Below are positions 8,314-15,798 of a DNA stretch of 64,000 nucleotides, piece after piece (within the stretch, counting starts at the first letter, position 1; every line of letters begins with the position of its first letter). The translations under genes were made by a program, and so were the position numbers. The notes under the pieces were generated by a model. That model ran no database searches. It saw only the letters and a program-made list of their open reading frames with translations, and was not told where the DNA came from. Location: contig NZ_CP073696.1 of the NCBI RefSeq assembly GCF_025264645.1, positions 558,001 to 622,000 of the forward strand, given 5' to 3'. This DNA is from Edaphobacter lichenicola. Its GTDB lineage: Bacteria > Acidobacteriota > Terriglobia > Terriglobales > Acidobacteriaceae.

Positions 8314-8856
8314 CTAGGGCAGGATTGGGTATTGATGGCGTTCCACACGTTTGAGCAGCCTTCGGAAAAACGGCGTCAGGGCGAGCGCGAAGATGGGAAT
8401 TGCGACTGCGGCCAGGATTGCCCAGAGAAGGAACGCGTGCCACTCCCATAGCCAAAGCTGGCGGGAGAGAGCGATGGGGTGTTCTCGGGCGGCGTGGAGG
8501 AGTTCGTTCGCGGAGAGCGGCATCGGCGCGGTGTGAAAGATGCGGCTGGCGATGCGGATGAGCGGAATTACCAGGATGAGTTCGAGCGGATAGACGATGT
8601 GGTTGCCGAGTTGAGAGGCAGCCACGTTGAGACGAAGGATAAAAGCTACTGCGAGGCAAAGGATCGTGGTGCTGCCAAGGATGGGATTGATGCCGATGAG
8701 CAAACCGGCTGCGATACTCCAGGCGAGTTTCTCTGGGGATGCTCCCATGCGCAAGAGTGCCAGGACGGGAAGAGCGACGCGGCGGTAGAGCCAATTGTGA
8801 TGGATGGGGTGGGTGGTCGGCGCGGGTACGCTGAGGTTGGATTCGCTGGGTTGCAC
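8314..8856 (-). CDS. DUF2062 membrane protein
   Basis: About 180 residues with the DUF2062 pattern: SPEKLAWSIAAGLLIGINPI near the N-terminus, followed by four hydrophobic helices and the conserved LGNHIVYPLEL segment. The function of the family is unknown; members sit in the inner membrane and are often found near lipid or glycan genes. An upstream ATG at 8994 would add 46 proline/arginine-rich residues that read as the shadow of the divergent acyltransferase gene, so the GTG at 8856 is preferred, although its ribosome site is weak. Confidence 0.75.
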   Translation of the reverse strand: MQPSESNLSVPAPTTHPIHHNWLYRRVALPVLALLRMGASPEKLAWSIAAGLLIGINPILGSTTILCLAVAFILRLNVAASQLGNHIVYPLELILVIPLIRIASRIFHTAPMPLSANELLHAAREHPIALSRQLWLWEWHAFLLWAILAAVAIPIFALALTPFFRRLLKRVERHQYPILP

Positions 8857-8929
8857 TGATGACAGGATAGACTGCGCAACGAGGGTTTGTGCGCGTGGAT
8901 CATGTTGGGAGAGATGAGGATTTGGTCTG

Positions 8930-9697
8930 GTGAATTTTTTTCGGGCAGTGGGACGGAGTGTTCGGTTGGTAGGAATGTTTGTGGTTGCCGGCACGGAGTT
9001 GGTTGTGAAGCGTCCTTCGACACGAGAGGAGCGCGCTGATTGGCTGCATCGATTTTGTGCAAGTTCGTTGCGCGGGTTTGGGATTGACGTCAGTGTGGTG
9101 GGGAGGTTTCCAGAGCGCGGAGCGGTGATTTCGAATCATCTGAGCTATCTGGATATCATCGTGTTTGCGGCGTTGCATCCTTGCGTGTTTGTGTCGAAGG
9201 CGGAGATTCGAAGCTGGCCGGTTGTGGGATGGATGACGACGATGTCGGGGACGGTTTATGTTGAGCGCGGCCACGGTGGATCTGCGGTAAAGGCCCGCAA
9301 AGGGATGCAAGAGGTGGTGGATGCGGGACTTCCGGTGGTGTTTTTTCCCGAGGGAACGACGAGTAATGGGAGTGGGTTGTTGAAGTTCCACAGCGGCTTG
9401 TTAGCGCAGGTGCTTGACGGTGGCGCACCTGTAACGGCAGCTTACGTGCGCTACAACTTTGGACTGAGCAATGGGCCTGACGTGAGTATCGCGGACGATG
9501 TCTGCTACTGGGGTGAACGCAGTATGTGGGGTCATGTCTTTGCGTTTCTAGGTCTTCGCGGGGTTCGAGCAGAAATTCGGTTTGCTGAGGCGCCGATTGC
9601 GTTTTCAAGCGATGCACTGCACCGGAAGCAGGCGGCGGTGGAGGCGTGGACGGCAGTTGCGGCGTTAGGGCAGGTGGGAGCTGTGAAGGTGGGGTGA
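8930..9697 (+). CDS. plsC: 1-acyl-sn-glycerol-3-phosphate acyltransferase family protein
   Basis: 255 residues. The catalytic motif is H70-x4-D75 (SNHLSYLD) and the substrate-phosphate motif is FFPEGTTS (138-145). This is the PlsC fold that acylates lysophospholipids at the membrane. A hydrophobic segment at 12-26 anchors the protein. It is a paralogue of the acyltransferase at 10628 (shared SNHLSYLDI, TVYVERG, FFPEGTT), and an OlsB-like gene lies between them. It could be the true PlsC or an OlsA-like O-acyltransferase acting on lyso-ornithine lipid. GTG start preceded by GAGAGATGAGG. Confidence 0.88.
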   Translation: MNFFRAVGRSVRLVGMFVVAGTELVVKRPSTREERADWLHRFCASSLRGFGIDVSVVGRFPERGAVISNHLSYLDIIVFAALHPCVFVSKAEIRSWPVVGWMTTMSGTVYVERGHGGSAVKARKGMQEVVDAGLPVVFFPEGTTSNGSGLLKFHSGLLAQVLDGGAPVTAAYVRYNFGLSNGPDVSIADDVCYWGERSMWGHVFAFLGLRGVRAEIRFAEAPIAFSSDALHRKQAAVEAWTAVAALGQVGAVKVG

Positions 9698-9729
9698 GCA
9701 GGGAGGTGCACCATTTTTTGTTCAACGAA

Positions 9730-9748
9730 TGTTCACTTGCCATGAACA
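9730..9748. promoter_or_regulatory. Dyad upstream of the olsB-like gene
   Basis: TGTTCA-CTTGCCA-TGAACA is a perfect 6-bp inverted repeat with a 7-bp spacer, 68 bp before the olsB-like start, in a 119-bp spacer. The shape suits a dimeric regulator. A third partial arm (TTGTTCAA) begins at 9718. No regulator gene is adjacent. Confidence 0.4.
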
Positions 9749-9816
9749 CTCTGTAACAAAAGACAAAGCAGACTGACATCGAACGCAGCACATCCTGGAC
9801 GTTGTAAGGAGAGTCG

Positions 9817-10626
9817 ATGCTCACAGTCACTGAGTCGCCGATCGTACTTCTGCCCAATCGAGCTGTATCCCCGGAGTTGCCGTCAAAGAAAGATATACGA
9901 CTGGAAGCGGGGAACTATGTGGTGCGTTTGGCGCTATCCGTAGGAGAACGGGCTGCCGCATTTCGGTTGCGCTTTCTGGTGTTCAACCTGGAGATGAACG
10001 AAGGGCTTGAGTCGGCGTATGTCGATGGTTATGACAAGGACCACTTCGACGATGTGTGCGACCACATGATTGTCCAGGAGCAGAGTACGGGCGCGATTGT
10101 GGGAACGTATCGGATGCAGATGGGTGATGTAGCAGGGCAATATTTTGGGTATTACAGTGAGCAGGAGTTTTGCTTTGCGCCGTATGAGGCGATGCGCGGG
10201 CAGATTGTGGAGTTGGGACGGGCTTGTATCAGCCGGGAACATCGCTCGTCTGAGGTGTTGCATCTTTTGTGGCGCGGAATTGCGCGGTATGCGTTGGTCA
10301 ATGGCGGCCGCTACATGATGGGATGCTGCTCATTGACGTCGCAGGATGCGGATATGGGGCATGCGGTGTATGAGTCGCTGCAGAGCTGCATGGTGGAACG
10401 CTCGCTGCTGACTGTCGCTACGCCGGAGTTTGCGTTGCCTGCGGCGAAAACGAAGACACCCGATGTGCGAGCGCCGAAGTTGCTGCGGGCTTATCTGACG
10501 ATTGGAGCGAAGATCTGCAGCGAGCCTGCGATCGATCGTAGCTTCAAGACGATTGATTTTCTGACCCTGCTGGATTTGCAGACGCTGCATCCGCGGGTGG
10601 CGAAGAGATTTCTTGAGGGATGCTGA
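9817..10626 (+). CDS. olsB: OlsB-like N-acyltransferase (GNAT, Acetyltransf_5 type)
   Basis: 269 residues. The central GNAT fold shows the features of ornithine N(alpha)-acyltransferases: an ...FRLRFLVFNLEMNEG start, an acidic YDKDHFDDVCDHMIV region, GTYRMQ, and ELGRACISREHR (about 131-142). OlsB moves a 3-hydroxyacyl group from ACP to ornithine, forming lyso-ornithine lipid; OlsA, a PlsC homologue, then adds the second chain. A PlsC-family gene starts one base after the stop, which fits an olsBA operon. The exact amino-acid acceptor cannot be read from the sequence. ATG preceded by AAGGAGAG. Confidence 0.75.
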   Translation: MLTVTESPIVLLPNRAVSPELPSKKDIRLEAGNYVVRLALSVGERAAAFRLRFLVFNLEMNEGLESAYVDGYDKDHFDDVCDHMIVQEQSTGAIVGTYRMQMGDVAGQYFGYYSEQEFCFAPYEAMRGQIVELGRACISREHRSSEVLHLLWRGIARYALVNGGRYMMGCCSLTSQDADMGHAVYESLQSCMVERSLLTVATPEFALPAAKTKTPDVRAPKLLRAYLTIGAKICSEPAIDRSFKTIDFLTLLDLQTLHPRVAKRFLEGC

Positions 10627-10627
10627 A

Positions 10628-11455
10628 GTGAGGGCGGCACGGTCGGTCAGGTCGCTTTTGCGGTCGCTATGGCGCGGTGCGCTATTTGTTACTTTGTTGC
10701 TGGCGGCGGCGGTGGATTGCATGTTTCGGCGGCCGAAGGTGGAAGCTGAGGGGGCGGTGTGGATCCACGGGTGGTGTCGACGGATTGTCAGGGCATTGGG
10801 GTTCGAGTGTGGTGTTGAGGGGGTGATGCCGACGGGTGGAGCTGTGGTGTCGAATCACCTGAGCTATCTGGATATTCTGCTGTATAGCTCGGTGCAGCCG
10901 TTTGTGATGGTGGCGAAGACGGAGGTGCGCGGCTGGCCGTTGCTGGGCTGGCTGACGGCGCAGGCTGGGACTGTGTATGTGGAGCGCGGCGGTGGCCCGA
11001 AGACGTATCCGGCGGTGAATGCGGCGATGGCTGAGGCTTATCGGAGTGGATTGCCGGTGCTGTTCTTCCCGGAGGGGACGACGACGGATGGAGTTGGTGT
11101 GCTGGCGTTTCGTCGGGGGTTGTTCCATTCGGTGCTGCATGACGGGATTGCGTTGCGGACTACGGCGCTGCGATACACGCTTGATTCGCATGGTGTGAAT
11201 GGCGATGCGACGGTTGGTGAGGATGTCTGCTGGTGGGGCGATATGGAGTTTGCCTCGCATATGTTTCGGTTGCTTGGGCTGCGGGGACTGCGAGCGCAGA
11301 TTCGGTTTGGTGAAGAGATCGTTGAGCGGGCCGACCGATTTGTGTTGTCGGCGGGGGCGCAGGCGGTTGTGGCGGAGATGTATGAGGAGCTAGGCGGAGG
11401 GGTTGGGGCGCGATTGAGGTGGGAGCACGACGCCGAGTTGGTGGAGGCGTTGTAA
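10628..11455 (+). CDS. OlsA-like lysophospholipid/lyso-ornithine-lipid acyltransferase
   Basis: 275 residues from the GTG at 10628, which follows the OlsB-like stop by one base; the GAGGGATG overlapping that gene supplies the ribosome site. One membrane segment (about 17-29), catalytic H77-x4-D82, and FFPEGTTTDG. Position directly after the olsB-like gene suggests the O-acylation step of ornithine-lipid synthesis. The final 66 bp overlap the convergent uridine kinase gene. Confidence 0.85.
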   Translation: MRAARSVRSLLRSLWRGALFVTLLLAAAVDCMFRRPKVEAEGAVWIHGWCRRIVRALGFECGVEGVMPTGGAVVSNHLSYLDILLYSSVQPFVMVAKTEVRGWPLLGWLTAQAGTVYVERGGGPKTYPAVNAAMAEAYRSGLPVLFFPEGTTTDGVGVLAFRRGLFHSVLHDGIALRTTALRYTLDSHGVNGDATVGEDVCWWGDMEFASHMFRLLGLRGLRAQIRFGEEIVERADRFVLSAGAQAVVAEMYEELGGGVGARLRWEHDAELVEAL

Positions 11456-12082
11456 GACCTGCTCGACCGACCAATCGAGGGCGTCTGTGCCTTCTACGGT
11501 GATGGATGCGTGAGCGGCTGAGGGCAGAACGTAGAGATCGGCCATCGGCTTGGCGGTTGCGTCGAACTGGGCGCGAACGCTCGCTTCGGTGCGGCCGCGT
11601 TCGCGCATGTCGCGGTAGATGCGGCGGTTGAGGCAGATCTGATTTGGGGCGTTGACGTAGATGCTGAAGTCGTAGAGGGAGCGCAGCGCTTCGTAGTGGA
11701 GGGCGAGAATGCCTTCGACGATGAGGAACTCGGTTGGCGCGATGAGTTCGGTCTGGTTCGTCACGCGGGTGTGGTTGGCGAAGTCGTAGATTGGGCGGTT
11801 GATCGATTCGCGGTTGGCGAGGGCGCGGATATGTTCAGCGAGCAGCGCGTGTTCGATGGAGTCGGGGTGGTCGAAGTTTTGGAAGGGGCGATCTTCCGGG
11901 GGGAGGTGGCCGAGGTCGCAGTAGTAGAAGTCGAGTGGGAGGAGTGTTGCGTTGAATTGTGAGGTGAGTTCTTTGGCCAGGGTGGTTTTGCCGGAGCCGG
12001 AGCAGCCTGCGATACCTAGGATGAAGGGGCGGCGGGGTAAGGTGAGCTGCTCGGGGGTCGACGGTGGAATTGGTTCTGTCAC
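11390..12082 (-). CDS. udk: Uridine kinase family protein
   Basis: 230 residues. The Walker A loop GCSGSGKT is at 26-33. DFYYCDLGHLP and the FDHPDSIEHALLAEH segment match the nucleoside-binding part, VEGILALHYEALR is the Walker B region, and RRIYRDMRERGR matches the lid of Udk. It phosphorylates uridine/cytidine to UMP/CMP using ATP or GTP, in pyrimidine salvage. It lies 2 bp downstream of punA on the same strand, so the two should be co-transcribed. Its 3' end overlaps the convergent acyltransferase gene by 66 bp, unusual because both C-termini appear genuine. Confidence 0.88.
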   Translation of the reverse strand: MTEPIPPSTPEQLTLPRRPFILGIAGCSGSGKTTLAKELTSQFNATLLPLDFYYCDLGHLPPEDRPFQNFDHPDSIEHALLAEHIRALANRESINRPIYDFANHTRVTNQTELIAPTEFLIVEGILALHYEALRSLYDFSIYVNAPNQICLNRRIYRDMRERGRTEASVRAQFDATAKPMADLYVLPSAAHASITVEGTDALDWSVEQVLQRLHQLGVVLPPQSRPNPSA

Positions 12083-12084
12083 GG

Positions 12085-12960
12085 TTACGATTTAGCTTTG
12101 CTGGCTACGAGCTGTTCGATTGCGATCTGCGGGATAAGGGCGGTAAGGAGGCTAGTGAACTGTTTTTCTGCGTAGCGGCCGGTCTCCATAACCTCTTCGT
12201 GATTGATCTTCTGGTCGAGAACGCCGGCTGCCATGTTGGTTACGAGCGAGAGTCCGAGGACGTCGAGGCCCATATGACGGGCTACGATGGTCTCGTGAAC
12301 GGTGGACATGCCGACGAGGTCGGCGCCGAGGGTGCGGAAGGCGCGGATCTCGGCGGGGGTCTCGAAGCTGGGGCCGAGGACGGCGAGGTAGACGCCTTCG
12401 GTGAGGAGAAACTCCTGTCGGGCAGCCTCTTCGATGGCGAGGGTACGGAGTTTGAGGGAGTAGGCGGTGCTCATGTCGAAGAAGCGTTGGCCTGCGCCGG
12501 GGACCATGGAGAAGCGGGGCTCGTTGGGGCCAAGGGCGGCGTTGGTTCCGGTGAGGTTGATGTGGTCGGAGATGGCGACCAGAGAGCCCTGTTGCAGGTT
12601 GGTGCGGATGCCGCCTGCAGCGTTGGTGACGATGAGGGTCTTGCAGCCGAGAAGGCCGAGGACACGGGTGGGGAAGGTGACCTCGGAGATGGGGTAGCCT
12701 TCATAGGCGTGGACGCGGCCCTGCATGACCGCAACCGTGACTCCGGCGATGGTGCCGAGGACGAGGTGGCCGGAGTGGCCCTGGACGGTTGACCGTGGGA
12801 AGTTTGGGATGTCGGCGTAGGGGATGCGTGTGGCGTCTTTGACGTGGGTGGCGAAGTTGCCCAGACCGGAGCCGAGTATGACGCCGATTGACGGCAGGAG
12901 CGGCGTCCTGGCATGGATGAAGTCGGCAGCGGATTGGGCCTTGCTGTAGATATCGGTCAT
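12085..12960 (-). CDS. punA: Purine nucleoside phosphorylase (trimeric type)
   Basis: 291 residues. ILGSGLG (28-34) forms the phosphate loop. Then come QGHSGHL, MQGRVHAYEGY with the phosphate-site Arg/His, TNAAGGIR, the late GPSFETPAEIRA and GMSTVHETIVARHMG segments, and the base-binding SLVTNMAAG. It cleaves (deoxy)inosine and guanosine with phosphate. It is first in a punA-udk pair, and nupC, deoA and cdd are elsewhere in the window, giving a nearly full nucleoside uptake and salvage set. The 5' region contains an 11-base C tract and no clear ribosome site. Confidence 0.93.
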   Translation of the reverse strand: MTDIYSKAQSAADFIHARTPLLPSIGVILGSGLGNFATHVKDATRIPYADIPNFPRSTVQGHSGHLVLGTIAGVTVAVMQGRVHAYEGYPISEVTFPTRVLGLLGCKTLIVTNAAGGIRTNLQQGSLVAISDHINLTGTNAALGPNEPRFSMVPGAGQRFFDMSTAYSLKLRTLAIEEAARQEFLLTEGVYLAVLGPSFETPAEIRAFRTLGADLVGMSTVHETIVARHMGLDVLGLSLVTNMAAGVLDQKINHEEVMETGRYAEKQFTSLLTALIPQIAIEQLVASKAKS

Positions 12961-12989
12961 AAAGGTGTTGTGTTGCGCCTTGCAGGGGT

Positions 12990-13005
12990 CCCCCCCCCCC
13001 GGGGG
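12990..13005. repeat. Homopolymer tract C11-G5
   Basis: Eleven C residues followed by five G, 30 bp upstream of the punA start codon. Such tracts slip during replication and sequencing. It may vary between cells or be a read error; it sits in the leader, so length changes would affect expression, not the protein. Confidence 0.8.
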
Positions 13006-13187
13006 TGGGTATATCTAACTCTCCCAAAATCAGTCATTTGCGAAAAAGGCTCCTCGCAAAAATTTCATTCTAAATGGGTTGCGGGCAAAAATGTGTAACG
13101 AAAGGACTTAGCTCGATATCTCCCTGCCGGTTCAGTCTAACTTGTGTGGTTATCCCACTGTTAATAGTTTATCGAGTGAGCCGGGGG

Positions 13188-13215
13188 AAATGCGCCACGG
13201 TTTTGGGATTTATTT
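13188..13215. repeat. 28-bp interspersed repeat, copy 1
   Basis: Starts AAATGCGCCACGG and ends TTTATTT. It matches 41478-41505 at 27 of 28 positions, the only difference being G/A near the middle. Both copies are intergenic and just upstream of an AT-rich stretch. It may be a widespread short repeat or a regulator site. Confidence 0.65.
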
Positions 13216-13353
13216 TTTCCTGGACCAGGATGCGGAAGTGCTTGATTGACGCGGGTTTTGTGGCACTGCAGGTTGTTTTACTTTATTTTGCGTGAGCGCC
13301 GGGGGCTTGACAGAAAAAGGCGACGTTGAGCCGGGAGAGTTGCAGGCAAGTGT

Positions 13354-13833
13354 TCAGGGTGCGGAGTGTTCTTCGGAGTAGTGGACGTGGACCAGCCGCC
13401 AATTTCCAGATTCTTTGCGGTAGACCTGGGTTTCGACTCCATGTGTTGTAATGGCCAATCCGTCTTTCCGCATCGTGGCATGAAAGGTCCAGTGAAATTC
13501 CGACCATCCTGCGTTGCCGTTTATGTGAATCTCTACACCCCGCGTCTCAAGATTGCGTGCCGAGAACATGCCTCCCATTACGTTCTGAAAGACATGCTGC
13601 TCGATGGCATCGAATCCGTGTTCCTCGCCCAGGGGATAGATGAACGAGACCTCGGGTGAGTGAGACCAGATCTGCGAGAGCAGGTTTAGATCGACGGTAT
13701 CCACAGCTTTGGCGTACTGCTCGATGAGGTGGTGGATCGCCGCGATGTCACGCTCAGAGCCGGTATCTGGCTGGGCAGCAGCAAACGCAGGCATGAGGCA
13801 GAGAGTAGCGGCGAGCAAGATGCGGGTGACCAT
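13354..13833 (-). CDS. Secreted SnoaL-like / NTF2-fold protein
   Basis: 159 residues with a clear signal peptide (cleavage near AAA-QPDTG at about 20). The rest is one cone-shaped NTF2/SnoaL-like domain: a helical start IAAIHHLIEQYAKAVDTVDL, the WSHSPEVSFIYP strand, and WRLVHVHYSEE at the end. The fold serves as enzyme or ligand-binding module in many families and the role here is unknown. No neighbour forms an obvious operon with it. Confidence 0.75.
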   Translation of the reverse strand: MVTRILLAATLCLMPAFAAAQPDTGSERDIAAIHHLIEQYAKAVDTVDLNLLSQIWSHSPEVSFIYPLGEEHGFDAIEQHVFQNVMGGMFSARNLETRGVEIHINGNAGWSEFHWTFHATMRKDGLAITTHGVETQVYRKESGNWRLVHVHYSEEHSAP

Positions 13834-13927
13834 GACGCCCCCAGTCTACCCCGACGGCGGGTTTGGGAAAGATCTGGCGCGGGTGACGTTTTAATGAGAG
13901 GGTTTTGTTCGTGAGCGGGTGCTGTCG

Positions 13928-14470
13928 ATGGTGAACGCGAGTGTCAGTTCTACGGACGATGTTGCGCGGGCGTTTGCCTCGATCCATACCGAGTCGGGCG
14001 CGAGCCTGCTGGAGCTGGTGGAGGCTTCGCCGGTGCTGCTGATCTTCCTGAGACACTTTGGGTGTTCTTTTTGCCGTCAGGCAATCAGCGATGTCTCGGA
14101 TCTTCGTGAGGAGCTGGCGCGGCGTGGGGTGCGGCCAGTGTTCGTGCATCTGGGTACACCGGAGCGTGCGAAGCCGTTCTTCGATTACTACGGGATCGGA
14201 GATGTAGAGCGGGTCAGCGATCCGGAGGCCAGGATCTATCGGGATCCGGTCTTCCTGTTGCCGCGGATTCATCCGGCGCTGACGTTGCTTCAGCCAGCGG
14301 TGTGGATTGGCTGGTTGAAGGGAGCGATCTTCAAGCATGGGATTGGGGCGATCAAAGAAGATGGCGAGCAGATGCAGGGACTCTTTTTTCTGAAGGGGCC
14401 GAAGATCGTGCGGCAGTTTCGGTATCGGACGATTGCGGATGAGCCGGATTATTTGAAGCTGATTGGGTGA
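13928..14470 (+). CDS. Peroxiredoxin-like / thioredoxin-fold (AhpC-TSA family) protein
   Basis: About 180 residues. LLIFLRHFGCSFCRQ carries a CSFC pair (C46, C49), followed by LGTPERAKPFFDYYG and a helical middle part, as in the SelL/PRXL2-type branch of AhpC/TSA proteins. It is predicted to reduce a peroxide or disulfide in the cytosol, with no signal peptide. The ATG at 13928 has GAGCGGG upstream; an in-frame GTG nine bases earlier is possible. It ends just before a structured repeat separating it from the convergent phosphatase gene. Confidence 0.75.
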   Translation: MVNASVSSTDDVARAFASIHTESGASLLELVEASPVLLIFLRHFGCSFCRQAISDVSDLREELARRGVRPVFVHLGTPERAKPFFDYYGIGDVERVSDPEARIYRDPVFLLPRIHPALTLLQPAVWIGWLKGAIFKHGIGAIKEDGEQMQGLFFLKGPKIVRQFRYRTIADEPDYLKLIG

Positions 14471-14480
14471 AGCTTCTGTC

Positions 14481-14580
14481 CTGCCGGACGGGCCCATTGC
14501 GCGTGGGGCGGCCACTTCGTGGCGGGTGTACCTTTTTTTGCCTGGTGATCGACGATGGCCCTCCCTTCGGTCGGGAGGAG
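14481..14580. repeat. REP-like structured repeat, copy 1
   Basis: A 100-bp element between two convergent genes. It has three potential hairpins: CCCA/TGGG near 14493-14507, GCCAC-TTC-GTGGC at 14511-14523, and CCTCCC/GGGAGG at 14560-14578. The first 60 bases match 61179-61238 at about 51 positions, and the third hairpin begins 79 bases from the start in both copies. One stem pair differs in a compensatory way between copies (C-G here, T-A there). Confidence 0.8.
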
Positions 14581-14588
14581 AGGCTGCT

Positions 14589-15710
14589 TCAGAGAACTTT
14601 TGCTACGACTATGGTTAGGTCGTCCTCTTGTTCCATTGTTCCGGCGAAGGTGGATACGGAGTCGGTGATATCGGTTATGACTGCGGCCGCAGGTTCGGCG
14701 GCTTTGCTGAGGAGGAGTCTCTGCAGACGATCGATGGAGAATTGCTCTCCCTGGGTGTTCTCCTGCTCGGTGACGCCGTCGGTGTAGAGGGCGAGGATGT
14801 CGCCTGGTTTTATGGGGATGATGGTGTTTGCGTATTGTGCGTCGGGAAGAATCCCTACGATAGGCCCTGCTTCCTCTAGAAGCAGCGATTCTCCTGTGCT
14901 GGGACAGAGGAGCAGAGGTGGGTTGTGTCCTCCGCAGGCGTACTCCAATGTGTGGAGGGTGGTGTTGAAGCGCGCGTAGAAGATGGTGATGAAGGTTGCG
15001 GGGTTGGTGATCTGTTGGAGGACTTCGTCGAGATCTTTGATGATGGCCGCGGGGCCGCTGAGTTCACCGGCGCGCAGGCGCAGGGCGACGGCCAGCGATG
15101 GCATGAGAAGGGAGGCGGCTGCGCCTTTGCCTGAGACGTCGGCGATGACGACATCGATGATGTCGGGGGCGATCTGGAAGAAGTCGTAGTAGTCGCCGCC
15201 GAGCAGGCGTGCTGTCTGCATTCCGGCTGCGAGTTCGAGGCCAGGAACGATGGGAGGTTTTGGCAGGACGCGGCGCTGAACTTGAGAGGCCAGGACAAGA
15301 TCGTTTTCGTACTCGTCGCGTTGCCGTCGAACCTCTGCTGCAAGACGGACGCGTTGTCTTGCGATAAGGGTGACGACAAAACCTACGATGAGGAAGCCGG
15401 CCAGGCCAAGGATGACGCGGTAGATTCTGAGATCGATGTCGGGAGCTGGGCCGAAGAGTTCTTCGAGGAAGGTGCAGAGGACGGCTAGGGAGATTGTGAT
15501 GGGAAGGGGGTTGACCAGAGCACAGAGGGCGATGGGGAGGACGTAGAGATAGCCCATGGAGAGGTTGGCGACGACCTTCCAGTCGGTGTAGGCGACGGCG
15601 GCGACCGCGAGAACGACGATGACGTTCAACAGCGTGGTGGTTCTGTTCTCTTCGGATCGAATGAGTCGCTTGTATTCGTCGGTGCTTTTTCTGGACTTCG
15701 TGAAGGCCAT
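14589..15710 (-). CDS. Membrane-bound SpoIIE/PP2C-type serine phosphatase
   Basis: 373 residues. Four hydrophobic segments lie between about 27 and 115 and end in the basic ARQRVRLAAEVRRQRDEYE coiled region. The phosphatase follows: ASQVQRRVLPKPP, LLGGDYYDFF, VIADVSGKGAAAS, LYTDGVTEQEN and EQEDDLTIVV, all with the metal-binding Asp residues present. It resembles RsbU-like regulators acting on anti-sigma antagonists. The sensor is the membrane part itself, with no known ligand domain. It is the second SpoIIE-type phosphatase in the window. Confidence 0.87.
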   Translation of the reverse strand: MAFTKSRKSTDEYKRLIRSEENRTTTLLNVIVVLAVAAVAYTDWKVVANLSMGYLYVLPIALCALVNPLPITISLAVLCTFLEELFGPAPDIDLRIYRVILGLAGFLIVGFVVTLIARQRVRLAAEVRRQRDEYENDLVLASQVQRRVLPKPPIVPGLELAAGMQTARLLGGDYYDFFQIAPDIIDVVIADVSGKGAAASLLMPSLAVALRLRAGELSGPAAIIKDLDEVLQQITNPATFITIFYARFNTTLHTLEYACGGHNPPLLLCPSTGESLLLEEAGPIVGILPDAQYANTIIPIKPGDILALYTDGVTEQENTQGEQFSIDRLQRLLLSKAAEPAAAVITDITDSVSTFAGTMEQEDDLTIVVAKVL

Positions 15711-15798
15711 TCTTGCGGCTCCGTTGGCGAGGGCGCGTTCGAAAGAGAATTTTACGGCAGCATCCGTACGGACGTCTTAGGGCTATTCGGCGGATGGC

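Larger units (their letters stand above)
12961..13353. other. Non-coding spacer upstream of punA
   Basis: No gene is supported in these 393 bp. It holds the punA leader with a long C/G tract at 12990-13005 and one copy of a 28-bp repeat at 13188-13215. Base composition is AT-richer from about 13130 to 13290. A 73-codon frame on the plus strand has no ribosome site or recognisable motif. Confidence 0.55.

Noticed and set aside
13074..13295. 73-codon plus-strand frame in the punA spacer
   Set aside because: It contains the 28-bp intergenic repeat and lacks a ribosome site.
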